The notes beneath the pieces were generated by a model. That model was not told the origin of the DNA. It searched no databases and saw nothing but the letters and a program-made list of their open reading frames with translations. A program made the position numbers and the translations under genes. DNA of 64,000 bases, taken from Bradyrhizobium sp. U87765 SZCCT0048 (lineage in GTDB: Bacteria > Pseudomonadota > Alphaproteobacteria > Rhizobiales > Xanthobacteraceae). The DNA is taken from contig NZ_JAFCMM010000001.1 of the NCBI RefSeq assembly GCF_018131225.1, positions 930,001-994,000 of the forward strand, written 5' to 3'. Of the stretch, positions 43,004 through 51,686 are shown in pieces. Numbering within the stretch: the stretch's first letter is position 1; every line of letters starts with the position of its first letter.

Positions 43004-44091
43004 CCATCCTCGCACCAGCTGGTACCTCAGCGGCTCCGTTCCGCGTCAAGCGGCGGATCGGCTTCAACACCCGCGTGTCGTTCCATGACGACGTCGGACC
43101 GGCGCGGGGACTTCGCGACGGCATCGCGCTGTTCAAGGCCGCCGAGCGGCTGGGCTACCAGTCGGGCTGGGCCTACCAGCGCCACTTCGATCACTATCTG
43201 TCGTCGCCGCTGCCGTTCTTCGCCGCCGCCGGCCAGCACACCACCCGCATCACGCTGGGATCGGCCGTCATCCCGATGCGCTACCAGGACCCGATCCTGC
43301 TCGCCGAGGCGGCCGGCACCACTGACCTGCTGATCGACGGACGGCTGGAGCTGGCGATCGCGACGGGGGCGAACGCCATGTTCGACGCGGTGTTCGGCAC
43401 CGTCGGGACCGATGCACGCACGGAAGCACGACGCCGCCAGGCACGCTTCCTCGCCGCAATCCGCGGCGAGGTGCTGCACACCGTCACCGGACCGGGGCAA
43501 GGCGCCCCGGTGGGCACCGAGTTGCGCGTGACGCCGCACAGCCCGACCCTGCGTGCGCGAATCCGGCAGGGATCATCCAGTCTGGGATCCGCGGTCCAGG
43601 CCGCCGAGCTCGGGATCGGGCTGATCGCCGGCACCGTGCAGCACGATCACGCCGAGGACGAGACCTTCGGGGCGTATCAGGCCCGCAGCATCGATGCCTT
43701 CCGCGCCACCTGGCACGAGAGACAAGGTCTGGCGCTGCCACCGGTCGCTGTCGCCGCCTCGATCCTGACCGGCACGACGACCGAGCTTCGGGAAAAATAC
43801 GCCGCGTACGACCTCGAGCGCCGGACCCAGGGCGTCGCCGCGTCACGCCCCAAAGGGGCCCTTGAACCGGTCGCACCGACCAACCAGCCGCCTGGCAGTC
43901 GCATTTCTCCGGTCTTCCAGGGTACGCCCGACCAGGTGACCCAGGCCATCCTCGGCGATCCCGGCCTCGCCGCCGCGGACGAGATCGTTCTGTTCCTGCC
44001 TCCCGCCTTCAGCCTGTCCGAGAACATCCGCCTGTTGACCGACTTCGTCGAAAGGGTGGCTCCCAACCTCGGCTGGGAGCCATCCTGGTGA
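43000..44091 (+). CDS. LLM-class flavin monooxygenase, second type
   Basis: A 363-residue luciferase-fold protein of a branch distinct from the SsuD-like gene at 35378: RIGFNTRVSFHDDVGPARGL, FKAAERLGYQSGWAYQRHFD, TTRITLGSAVIPMRYQDPIL, and the barrel strand LELAIATGANAMFDAVFG. The C-terminal segment ends with PAFSLSENIRLLTDFVE. The GTG start overlaps the ATPase stop (GTGA). It probably acts on the same imported compound or on the product of the first monooxygenase. Confidence 0.88.
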   Translation: MTILAPAGTSAAPFRVKRRIGFNTRVSFHDDVGPARGLRDGIALFKAAERLGYQSGWAYQRHFDHYLSSPLPFFAAAGQHTTRITLGSAVIPMRYQDPILLAEAAGTTDLLIDGRLELAIATGANAMFDAVFGTVGTDARTEARRRQARFLAAIRGEVLHTVTGPGQGAPVGTELRVTPHSPTLRARIRQGSSSLGSAVQAAELGIGLIAGTVQHDHAEDETFGAYQARSIDAFRATWHERQGLALPPVAVAASILTGTTTELREKYAAYDLERRTQGVAASRPKGALEPVAPTNQPPGSRISPVFQGTPDQVTQAILGDPGLAAADEIVLFLPPAFSLSENIRLLTDFVERVAPNLGWEPSW

Positions 44092-44098
44092 CCAATGT

Positions 44099-44141
44099 CA
44101 GGTCCGGTGCGCGGCGGGCTTTCGACAGCGGCGCGGACCTG
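44099..44141. terminator. Possible bidirectional terminator between convergent operons
   Basis: CAGGTCCG (44099-44106) and CGGACCTG (44134-44141) pair perfectly across a 27-base GC-rich loop, in the 61-base gap between two convergent genes. No T run, so support is weak. Confidence 0.35.
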
Positions 44142-44152
44142 GCGCGGCGTTC

Positions 44153-44938
44153 TCAAATGCTGGCGATGAGACCGCCATCGACGCGCACGACGCTGCCCGT
44201 GATGTAGGATGCCCGCACGCTCGCCAGGAACGTGACCACATCGGCATACTCTTCCGGGCGTCCATACCGGCCGAGCGGGATGGACCCCGTGCTCTCGGCC
44301 GCGACGGCCTCGAGACTGCGCCCTTCCCGTTCCGCCCGTGCACGATCGAGAAATTGAATCCGGTCGGTCGCGACCCGGCCCGGAAGAACGATGTTCGTGG
44401 TCACGCCGTCTCGCCCCACCTCGCGGGCCAGCGTCTTGGACCAGCCGACCAGCGTCAGCCGCAACGCATTGGATAGGCCGAGATTGGCGATCGGCGCCAC
44501 GACCCCCGACGAGGTGCTGGTAATAATGCGTCCGAAGCCGCGCTGTCGCATGCCAGGCAGCACGCGGTCGGTGATCGCGATCACCGACAGCACCATGGCG
44601 TCGAAGTGCTTGCGCCACAGTGCGGCATCCTGACCGGCTGCCGGCGTCGGCGGCGGTCCACCGGTGTTGTTGATCAGGATATCGACCGGCCCGAGGTCGG
44701 CCTCGATGGCCCGGACATGGCCATCGATCGCGTCGAGATCGGCCAAATTCCATGTCAGCGCCTTCGCCTGACCGCCTTCCGCCGCGATGGCGGCGGCAGT
44801 TTCCGCCAGCGCGGCATCGTTGATGTCGCCGAGGGCGACCCGTACACCCTCGCGGGCCAGAGCCAGCGCGATGGCACGGCCGAGGCCGCCGCCGGCGCCA
44901 AGCACCAGCGCCGTGCGGCCCGTGATTCCCAGATCCAT
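44153..44938 (-). CDS. SDR family protein lacking the canonical YxxxK
   Basis: A 261-residue SDR. The cofactor motif LGAGGGLGRAIA is at residues 13-24, DINDAA follows strand 2, and INNTGGPPP replaces the usual NNAG. In the catalytic stretch STSSGVVAPIANLGLSNALR the serine is kept, but the Tyr and Lys positions read LSNAL, so the classical YxxxK is absent. The same text occurs in a subfamily of FabG-like SDRs. Activity as a normal dehydrogenase is doubtful. Last gene of the LIV-type operon, 28 bases after the DHDPS-like gene. Confidence 0.85.
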   Translation of the reverse strand: MDLGITGRTALVLGAGGGLGRAIALALAREGVRVALGDINDAALAETAAAIAAEGGQAKALTWNLADLDAIDGHVRAIEADLGPVDILINNTGGPPPTPAAGQDAALWRKHFDAMVLSVIAITDRVLPGMRQRGFGRIITSTSSGVVAPIANLGLSNALRLTLVGWSKTLAREVGRDGVTTNIVLPGRVATDRIQFLDRARAEREGRSLEAVAAESTGSIPLGRYGRPEEYADVVTFLASVRASYITGSVVRVDGGLIASI

Positions 44939-44966
44939 TCCCGTTCTCCCGAGTTGAAGCGTCGGC

Positions 44967-45908
44967 TCACGCCGCGTGGGGCAACGCACGGCGGTCCGTG
45001 CGCCCGAGCCGGGCCAGCAGGTAGTCGACCTCTTCACGCGCCTTGCCCGACAGCACCGTGCCAGGCTTGCGCTGCGTGTCCGATGCCAGCAGCCCACGCT
45101 TCATGAGGACATATTTGCGGACGGCGAGACCCACCCCCGGCTGCTGTTCGTAGCGCAGCAGCGGCAGATGGGCATCGAACAGCGCATGGGCGTCGTCGCG
45201 ACGCCCCGCCTGCTGCAATCGCACGACGTCGACCAGCATCTCCGGGAAGGCGTAACCGGTCATGGCCCCATCGGCCCCCCGCTCCATCTCGAAGTCGAGG
45301 AACAACCCGCCATTTCCGGTCAGGATCGACACCCGGCGCATCGAGCCATCCGCCTCGAACCCGCGCAGCGCCGAGATCTTCTCGAGGCCCGGCCAGTCCT
45401 CGTGCTTGAGCATCACGCAGGACGGGTTTTCCTGCACGATCTGGCGGATCACCTTCGGCGTCATCTGCACGGTGAAGGTCAGCGGATAGTCCTGAATGAC
45501 GAACGGGATCTCCGGACCGATGGCCTCGATCGCCTGGCGATAGTAGCCGACGATCTGTTCGTCGGTGCGCAGCGACGGCGGCGGCGCGATCATCACTCCG
45601 GCCGCGCCACGTTCGCGCACCGCCGAGGCAAGCGCACGCATGGCGGCAAAGCCCGGCGCCGACACGCCAACGATCACTGGCAGTTTGCCAAGGCTCTTGA
45701 TGAAACGCGTGGCGACGGCCAGCGATTCCTCCGGCTCGAGCTTGGGCGCCTCGCCAAGCACGCCGAGCACGGTCGCTCCGGTGGCACCGGCCGCGTGATA
45801 GGCCTCGGCAAGGCGATCGATCGAGCCTTCGTCGATCCGGCCGTCCTCGCGAAACGGGGTCGGCGCGATCGGGTAGACGCCATTGGTGTGGGCGGTGAGC
45901 ATGGTCAT
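44967..45908 (-). CDS. Dihydrodipicolinate synthase family aldolase/lyase
   Basis: A 313-residue (beta/alpha)8 pyruvate-type lyase. GVYPIAPTPFREDGRIDEGS is the family start, GVLGEAPKLEPEE stands for the GTTGE pyruvate-binding loop with the threonines replaced, VIQDYPLTF has the Tyr and VMLKHEDWPG the Schiff-base Lys near residue 165. The changed loop argues against true DapA. Relatives act on 2-oxo acids, sialate or hydroxyproline-derived compounds. Start and preceding stop overlap as TGATG; GGAAAGGA lies just before. Probably handles the carbon skeleton of the imported amino compound. Confidence 0.88.
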   Translation of the reverse strand: MTMLTAHTNGVYPIAPTPFREDGRIDEGSIDRLAEAYHAAGATGATVLGVLGEAPKLEPEESLAVATRFIKSLGKLPVIVGVSAPGFAAMRALASAVRERGAAGVMIAPPPSLRTDEQIVGYYRQAIEAIGPEIPFVIQDYPLTFTVQMTPKVIRQIVQENPSCVMLKHEDWPGLEKISALRGFEADGSMRRVSILTGNGGLFLDFEMERGADGAMTGYAFPEMLVDVVRLQQAGRRDDAHALFDAHLPLLRYEQQPGVGLAVRKYVLMKRGLLASDTQRKPGTVLSGKAREEVDYLLARLGRTDRRALPHAA

Positions 45909-46876
45909 CAGATCCTTTCCGGATGGAGAGCGGCCGAACCTGCCGCGGGTGTCGTGGATGTCAGTTCGCGAATGGTTTCGATGAGATCGCCATGCTCCTC
46001 GACCGGGATACGATCGACGCTCATCTGCAACCGGCCGGGCTGGTCGACGCGGCTGTCGTCGATCGCCTGTCCGACGTCGACCGCCGCCGCGAGATAGGCC
46101 CGCTCGGATTCGCGATCGAAATGCGTCAGCAGCTTCGGCGCGAGGTCCGGCCGCAGCACCGCCACCGAGGCCAGCAGGCCATACGCCCCCCAATTGGATA
46201 CGCCGGCGACGATCAGATGGTCGGTCGCGGTCTGCGCCGCGATCAGCGGGCCGTTCGGGATGTCCTCGCGAACGATCTCGACCGGCAATACGCCCATGCC
46301 GATCTCGTTGCCGCCATCGCCAATGCCGATCGTCGCCCAGGGACGCCGCCAGCCCGGCTCGTCGAACAGCAGGTGCAGCGGCGCGGTCTCCCGCGACATG
46401 TCCCAGCCGTGCTCGCGATGAGGCTTGCCGTCCGAGCCGGGCGCCACCCGTTCGATCGCGATCAGATGGGTCAGCGGCTTCTCCGCCCGCTCGAGATAGC
46501 CGCGCAGCCGGCGCACCGCCGTCTCCGAGACGTCCACCACCTCCAGATCCACGCGGAACGGCAAGGCATCGACGACCGCCCACACCGCCTTGGCGCAGGG
46601 CGTGTCGGTGATCACCGTGACGCGGAAGCCCGCGGCGGAAAAGCCCACGGCAAGGTGCGCCATGCCATTCAAGCCATCGGTTTCCGGGGACGGCGGATTG
46701 GCATGGCGAATGAAGAAGCCGACCACGATGCCGATGTGGGGCGCATCGGTGGTCGCGACCGCTGCCGCGGCCCGGCCGAGCTGCCCCCTCGCGAAACTCA
46801 CCAGACGCGAGATGTCACGGCGGACATGGCGGCCGATCGTGGTTTCGATGCGTTCAATGCGGTGGTCCGTTGTCAT
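45908..46876 (-). CDS. DUF4392 protein, homologous to the C-terminal part of D-glutamate cyclase
   Basis: A 322-residue protein of the DUF4392 family. Recognisable blocks: GIVVGFFIRHANPPSPETDG near residue 50, GLNGMAHLAVGF, ITDTPCAKA, ERVAPGSDGKPHREHGWDMS, and the highly conserved ATIGIGDGGNEIGMG near residue 185. In mammals this domain is the C-terminal half of DGLUCY, which turns D-glutamate into 5-oxo-D-proline. The N-terminal partner (DUF1445) is a separate gene here, two genes upstream. The two products may act together; this is inference from the fusion. Confidence 0.88.
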   Translation of the reverse strand: MTTDHRIERIETTIGRHVRRDISRLVSFARGQLGRAAAAVATTDAPHIGIVVGFFIRHANPPSPETDGLNGMAHLAVGFSAAGFRVTVITDTPCAKAVWAVVDALPFRVDLEVVDVSETAVRRLRGYLERAEKPLTHLIAIERVAPGSDGKPHREHGWDMSRETAPLHLLFDEPGWRRPWATIGIGDGGNEIGMGVLPVEIVREDIPNGPLIAAQTATDHLIVAGVSNWGAYGLLASVAVLRPDLAPKLLTHFDRESERAYLAAAVDVGQAIDDSRVDQPGRLQMSVDRIPVEEHGDLIETIRELTSTTPAAGSAALHPERI

Positions 46877-46920
46877 GTCAGTTGGTACTCCGTGGAAAGG
46901 CTGAACGAGATGGACATTCG

Positions 46921-47424
46921 CTAGGCTTGCTGCGGGCGAGGTTCAGTCACCGCCAGCGCCGCGACCACCTCGACCTCGACCAGCGCGCCGGCCGGCAGGC
47001 CGCCCGCCCCGAGCGCCGACCGCACGTGACGGCCAGCGTCACCAAACAGGTCGAGCGCCAGTTCGGAGGCGGCGTCCATGACCCCGCCATGGCGCTGGAA
47101 TTCCGGCACCGCATTGATGAAGCCGCGGATGCTGACGAGACGCTCGACCCGCGCCAGATCGCCGAGCGTGACATGCAGCGCGAGCAGCGCACGGGCAAAG
47201 CACAGCCGCGCGGCGTCACGCGCCAGCGCCAGATCCGCATCGGCGGCCAGTCGCCCGGATATCAGGCGGCCGTCATCGTCGAGGCGCGGGAGCTGGCCGC
47301 TCACGCTGGCGAGGCCGCCATGCACCACCACGAGATCATAGGCTCCCTGAGAGCGAATCGTGGGCGGCAGCGGGATGTTCAGCGCGCGCAACCGCGCGAA
47401 GACGGATTCCGACGATGTCATCAT
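46921..47424 (-). CDS. RidA/YjgF family protein
   Basis: A 167-residue RidA-family protein: LNIPLPPTIRSQGAYDLVVV, HGGLASVSGQLPR near residue 35, ARDAARLCFARALLALHVTL, and ALGAGGLPAGALVEVEVVAA with the usual C-terminal 'G...lP.g..vEve'. The catalytic arginine of true RidA (usually in 'ARp') is not clearly placed, which fits the YjgF 2-type group. RidA proteins hydrolyse reactive enamines or imines made by PLP or oxidative enzymes. It lies between the DUF1445 and DUF4392 genes, eight bases from the former, so it probably quenches an intermediate of this pathway. Confidence 0.88.
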   Translation of the reverse strand: MMTSSESVFARLRALNIPLPPTIRSQGAYDLVVVHGGLASVSGQLPRLDDDGRLISGRLAADADLALARDAARLCFARALLALHVTLGDLARVERLVSIRGFINAVPEFQRHGGVMDAASELALDLFGDAGRHVRSALGAGGLPAGALVEVEVVAALAVTEPRPQQA

Positions 47425-47431
47425 TGCTCTC

Positions 47432-48241
47432 TCAAAACACCGACATCTCGGCATTGCGCCGGTCGGTCACCAGCATGCAGGCCGGCTTGTGGAAAATGCA
47501 CAGCGGCAGCCCCGCCTGCTCGACGGCCAACTGCGAGGTGACGCCACAGGCCCAGAACAACGGCACCTCACCGGGATGGATCGGCACGGCATCGCCGCCA
47601 TATTCGGCCGTCTGGAGATCGGCGATGCCGATCGCCGCGGGATCACCGAAATGGATCGGTGCGCCGTGCACTTGCGGAAAGCGGCTGGTGATCTGGATGG
47701 CGCGGATCGCCTGCGCCGGCTTGAACGGGCGCATGGTCACCACATAGGGGCCCCGGAACGGACCGGACGGCACCGTGGCGATGTTGGTGGTGTACATCGG
47801 GTTGACCAGGCCGAGTTCGTTGTGGCGAATGCCGAGCCCGGCCTCCTCGATCGCCTCCTCGAACGAAAACGAACAGCCAAGCGCGAAGGTCACGAGATCA
47901 TCGCGCCACAGCTCGCGGATATCGTGCACTACGACCGCGTCGCGCCCCTGCTCGACGACCCGATACGCCGGCACGTCGGTGCGAATGTCGATGTCCTCGC
48001 CAAGGCTCGGCAACGACGGATCGCCGGGCCGGCCGACCGCCAGCAACGGGCAAGGTTTTGGATTGCGCTGGCAGAACGTCACGAAATCTGCCGCGTAACG
48101 TTCGGGCATGATCACGATATTGGCCTGCACGAAGCCGCGCGCCGACGTGCCGGTCGGACCGAGGTGTTCGCCGGTGCGGATGCGACGGCGAATATCGCGG
48201 GCTGCGGAACGGGATGCGCCGGAAGCGCCGTGGTCAGTCAT
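47432..48241 (-). CDS. DUF1445 protein (YcsI type; N-terminal domain of D-glutamate cyclase)
   Basis: A 269-residue single-domain protein. DUF1445 blocks: RRRIRTGEHLGPTGTSARGF, VQANIVIMPERYAADFVTFC, PCPLLAVGRPGDP, DLVTFALGCSFSFEEAIEEA, MRPFKPAQAIRAIQITSRFP, HGAPIHFGDP, and the cysteine-containing VPLFWACGVTSQLAV near residue 232. Length matches bacterial YcsI. In mammalian DGLUCY this domain is fused to DUF4392. It directly follows the LIV-type transport genes (34-base gap), so the imported solute is probably D-glutamate, pyroglutamate or a relative. Confidence 0.9.
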   Translation of the reverse strand: MTDHGASGASRSAARDIRRRIRTGEHLGPTGTSARGFVQANIVIMPERYAADFVTFCQRNPKPCPLLAVGRPGDPSLPSLGEDIDIRTDVPAYRVVEQGRDAVVVHDIRELWRDDLVTFALGCSFSFEEAIEEAGLGIRHNELGLVNPMYTTNIATVPSGPFRGPYVVTMRPFKPAQAIRAIQITSRFPQVHGAPIHFGDPAAIGIADLQTAEYGGDAVPIHPGEVPLFWACGVTSQLAVEQAGLPLCIFHKPACMLVTDRRNAEMSVF

Positions 48242-48275
48242 GGTGGATTTCCCTGGGGTATGACGGATCGGACGG

Positions 48276-49043
48276 TTACATGCCGAGATAGGCCTTGCGG
48301 ACATCCGGATTGCTGCGGATGTCGGCCGCACTGCCGGACAGCACCACGCGACCGGTCTGCAGCACATAGGCGCGCTCGGCGATCTCCAGCGTTTCAGCCA
48401 GCCGCTGCTCGACGAGCAGCACGGTCACACCGGTGGCGCGGATCGCCAGCACCGCCTGAAAGATCTCGTCGACCAGCTTGGGCATGATGCCCTGGGACGG
48501 TTCGTCGAGCATCAGGAGCCGCGGCCGGGTCATCAGCGCCCGGCCGATCGCGAGCATCTGCTGCTCGCCGCCCGACAGGGTCTCGGCCCGCTGGGCAAGG
48601 CGCTCCTTCAGCCGTGGGAACAGCGCGAACACCTGCTCCAGCGGCCTCTCGCGATCCGCCTGATCACGGTACAGATACGACCCGAGCCGCAGATTGTCCG
48701 CGACCGACAGGCGCGGAAACAGCCGGCGATTCTCCGGCACATAGGCCAGGCCGCGCGCCGTGATGTGGTGCGCGCTGACACGGTCGATGCGATCGCCATC
48801 GAGCACGATATAGCCGGAGCGCGCACGCTCAAGACCCGCGATGGTCTTCAGCAGGGTCGACTTGCCCGCACCGTTGGAGCCGACCACGGCGACGATCTCG
48901 CCTTCGGCGACCTCGATCGAGGCGTCCGACAACGCGATCAGCCCGCGATACGCGGTGGTCACCGCATCGACCGCCAGGAGCGGCGCTGGCGCGGCGCTGG
49001 CGGCGATCACGGCGCTGTCCCCCGTCACGTGATCAAGCTGCAT
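48276..49043 (-). CDS. Branched-chain amino-acid-type ABC ATPase, LivF type
   Basis: A 255-residue ATPase. Walker A GSNGAGKST near residue 60, LivF text ITARGLAYVPENRRLFPRLS, signature LSGGEQQMLAIGRAL, Walker B LLMLDEPSQGI, C-terminal DVRKAYLGM. The ATG at 49043 overlaps the LivG stop by 11 bases. HAAT/LIV systems also carry glutamate analogues, amides and D-amino acids, so the family name does not fix the substrate. Confidence 0.93.
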   Translation of the reverse strand: MQLDHVTGDSAVIAASAAPAPLLAVDAVTTAYRGLIALSDASIEVAEGEIVAVVGSNGAGKSTLLKTIAGLERARSGYIVLDGDRIDRVSAHHITARGLAYVPENRRLFPRLSVADNLRLGSYLYRDQADRERPLEQVFALFPRLKERLAQRAETLSGGEQQMLAIGRALMTRPRLLMLDEPSQGIMPKLVDEIFQAVLAIRATGVTVLLVEQRLAETLEIAERAYVLQTGRVVLSGSAADIRSNPDVRKAYLGM

Positions 49044-49779
49044 GATGGCGCCTCCCCAGATAGGCCTCGACGACGCGCGGATCACGAACCACATCGCGCG
49101 GAGGCCCTTCGGCCAGCACTTCGCCGAGGTTCAGCACGATCGCGCGGTCGACCAGCGGCATGACGATCTCCATGACATGCTCGACCATCACCACGGTGAC
49201 GCCGCGCGCACGGATCTGCTGGATCAGCTCGACACCCTGCAGCGCCTCGGCTGGCGTCAGCCCGGTCATTACCTCGTCGAGCAACAGCAACTTCGGCTCG
49301 GTAGCGAGCGCCCGAGCGAGTTCGAGACGGCGCTTCTCCGGCGGCGTCAGCTCCGACGCGGAGACCGCCGCCCGCGCCGCGAGGCCGACAACGTCCAGCG
49401 TTTCCAGCGCCGCCAGGCGGGCTCGCGACGGACCGGCGTGCCGCACGAGCGCACCGACGACGACATTGTCCAGCACACTCATCGACTCGAAGCTGCGCGG
49501 CACCTGGAAGGTGCGGGCGATCCCGCGCGCACAACGATGGGTGTCGGCGAGCGCGGTAATATCCGTACCATCGAACAGGATCTCTCCGGATGTCGGCGGA
49601 AAGGCCCCGGCGATCAGGTTGAACAAGGTCGACTTGCCGGCGCCATTCGGCCCGATCAGGCCGAGAATTTCGCCGCGGCGGACGTGAATCGATACGTCGT
49701 TGTTGGCCGCGAGGCCGCCGAACCGGCGCGTCAGGTGTCGGGTTTCCAGGATCACATCAGCAGCCATGCGGGATGTCAT
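49033..49779 (-). CDS. Branched-chain amino-acid-type ABC ATPase, LivG type
   Basis: A 248-residue ATPase. Walker [13 protein letters not shown], LivG text [20 protein letters not shown], and Walker [14 protein letters not shown]. The signature region reads [15 protein letters not shown] instead of LSGGQ, a variant found in many LivG proteins. C-terminal [15 protein letters not shown] overlap with the LivM gene. Confidence 0.93.
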   Translation of the reverse strand: MTSRMAADVILETRHLTRRFGGLAANNDVSIHVRRGEILGLIGPNGAGKSTLFNLIAGAFPPTSGEILFDGTDITALADTHRCARGIARTFQVPRSFESMSVLDNVVVGALVRHAGPSRARLAALETLDVVGLAARAAVSASELTPPEKRRLELARALATEPKLLLLDEVMTGLTPAEALQGVELIQQIRARGVTVVMVEHVMEIVMPLVDRAIVLNLGEVLAEGPPRDVVRDPRVVEAYLGRRHHAA

Positions 49780-50798
49780 GCCGCCCTCCTCCCCGCCGGA
49801 GCCCGCTCGATCAGGCTCAACAGTCCATCCGGCCGTGCCAGTGCCACCACCGTGACGAGGCCGCCGTAGACAATCAGGTCGAGCCCGCTGCCAGAACCGC
49901 CAGCGTAGCTGCGCAGGATCTCCGTCAGCGGGATGAGGATGGCCGCGCCGAGCGCCGGCCCCCACAGCGTGCCGATGCCGCCAAGCACCGCCGGCAGAGC
50001 GAACAGCAGTGAAAAGCGGAAACTCATGACGCTGTCGGGATCGATGTAGCCGACGAAAGCCGCATAGAAGCCGCCTCCCACCGCCGTGAACCCCGCCGAC
50101 ACCGCCGCTGCCGCAATCTTCGAGCGGAACACGTCTACGCCCAGGCTGCGCGCAGCCTCCGCGTTGTCCTTGACGGCGCGCCACCAGTAGCCCCAGCGCG
50201 AGCGCTCGATGGCGAAGGTGACGACCCAGACCATGACGAACAGCGCAAGCGCCAGGTAGATCGACGGCACCTTGTCCCGCCCGAACTGCAACGTCGCCCA
50301 GCCATCGCGATCGACCGGCCACTGCAGTCCCATGGCGCCGCCGACGAAATCCCAGTTGTGCACCAGGACGAGGCCGATCTCCGCGATCACGATGGTCGCG
50401 ATGGAATAATAGTGCCCCTTGAGGCGGAAACAGGGATAGCCGAGCCCGACCGCCAGCAACGCAGCAAGGCCTCCGCCGGCAACGAGGCCCAGCCATGGCG
50501 AGATGCCGAACAGCACATACAGCGCCGTGGTGGCATAGGCGCCGATGCCGAAGTACAGACCATGCCCGAGCGAGATCTGGCCACAATAGCCGCCAAGAAT
50601 GTTCCAGCTTTGCGACACCGCGGCGTACAGCAGCGTCAGGATCAGCACGTTCTGCAGATAGACGTCCCGCACCAGCAATGGCAGCACCGCAATGACGGCG
50701 AAGACGATCGCGGCGCGCACGAGGTCCGGCCATCGACCGCCGGCAATCTTCGTAATCCCTTTTGGCACCACGGAGCCGACAACAGACACTTGCGTCAT
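49776..50798 (-). CDS. Branched-chain amino-acid-type ABC permease, LivM type
   Basis: A 340-residue permease with eight or more helices. LivM signatures: SWNILGGYCGQISLGHGLYF near residue 62, YPCFRLKGHYYSIATIVIAE near residue 110, AVKDNAEAARSLGVDVFRSK near 200, and GGIGTLWGPALGA. GGGAGG lies five bases before the ATG at 50798; the stop of LivH overlaps as TGATG. Confidence 0.93.
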   Translation of the reverse strand: MTQVSVVGSVVPKGITKIAGGRWPDLVRAAIVFAVIAVLPLLVRDVYLQNVLILTLLYAAVSQSWNILGGYCGQISLGHGLYFGIGAYATTALYVLFGISPWLGLVAGGGLAALLAVGLGYPCFRLKGHYYSIATIVIAEIGLVLVHNWDFVGGAMGLQWPVDRDGWATLQFGRDKVPSIYLALALFVMVWVVTFAIERSRWGYWWRAVKDNAEAARSLGVDVFRSKIAAAAVSAGFTAVGGGFYAAFVGYIDPDSVMSFRFSLLFALPAVLGGIGTLWGPALGAAILIPLTEILRSYAGGSGSGLDLIVYGGLVTVVALARPDGLLSLIERAPAGRRAA

Positions 50799-51676
50799 CA
50801 CAACCTCCCGAACAAGCCGCTCGGCCGGATGAACACGACCGCGAGATACAACGAAAAGATGCCGATGGATTTGAGTGCCGGCGGCATCAGCAAGGCGGCC
50901 ACCGCCTCGGCAAGACCAACGATCAGGCCGGCGGCCAGCGCGCCGAACACGCTGCCAAAACCGCCGAGGGCGACGACCACATAGGCGATCAACCCGAACG
51001 AGGCGCCGACCTGCGGATGGATGTAGTAGAAGATGGCGAGAATTGCGCCGGCGAGGCCGACCAGTCCCGCACCGAGGCCCCAACCGAGCGCGAACACACG
51101 GTTGCTGTCGATACCGACGAGCGCGACGGCTCCCTTGTCCTCCCGCGTCGCCTCCAGCGCCCGGCCGAAATCGGTGAAGCTCATCAGCAGGAATAGCCCG
51201 CCGAACGCCGCGAGCGACACCAGCCCGCCAAACAGCTGCGGCAGCGGCAGGAAAACATGGCCGACCTCAATGGTCCGGCTCGCAAGCCATGACGGCGTAA
51301 TGCTGCGATAGTCGGGCGAAAACAGGAACTGTGCGAGCCCCTGGAGCAGCGTCGCCAGACCGAAGGTGACGAAGATCTGCACCATCCCGGCGTTGCTGGA
51401 CACGCTGATGGCCCGTCGCACGGCGCCGAGATAAGTGACCGCTCCGACCACGAAAAGGATCGCAACCGCCACGGGCGCGAGCAACACCGGGTCGAGCCCC
51501 GTCAGCACCCAGGCGCCGAAGACGACATACATCGCCACCATGAGGAAATCGCCGTGAGCGAAGTTGACGACGTCCATCAAGCCGAAAATCAGGGAGAGCC
51601 CGACCGCGATGAGGGCGTAGAGCAACCCCATCAGAAGGCCGCTCACGAGCACCTGCACCAATGCCTGCATGGTCAT
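50798..51676 (-). CDS. Branched-chain amino-acid-type ABC permease, LivH type
   Basis: A 292-residue permease. LivH signatures: SGLLMGLLYALIAVGLSLIF near residue 12, MDVVNFAHGDFLMVAMYVVF, TREDKGAVALVGIDSNRVFA near residue 180, and YVVVALGGFGSVFGALAAGL. GAGGAG six bases before the ATG. It forms the membrane channel with LivM. Confidence 0.94.
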   Translation of the reverse strand: MTMQALVQVLVSGLLMGLLYALIAVGLSLIFGLMDVVNFAHGDFLMVAMYVVFGAWVLTGLDPVLLAPVAVAILFVVGAVTYLGAVRRAISVSSNAGMVQIFVTFGLATLLQGLAQFLFSPDYRSITPSWLASRTIEVGHVFLPLPQLFGGLVSLAAFGGLFLLMSFTDFGRALEATREDKGAVALVGIDSNRVFALGWGLGAGLVGLAGAILAIFYYIHPQVGASFGLIAYVVVALGGFGSVFGALAAGLIVGLAEAVAALLMPPALKSIGIFSLYLAVVFIRPSGLFGRL

Positions 51677-51686
51677 GGCGCGCTCC

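Noticed and set aside
44058..44081. GGCTCCCA/TGGGAGCC hairpin at the end of the second LLM gene
   Set aside because: It lies inside the coding sequence and has no T run; kept out of the terminator list.
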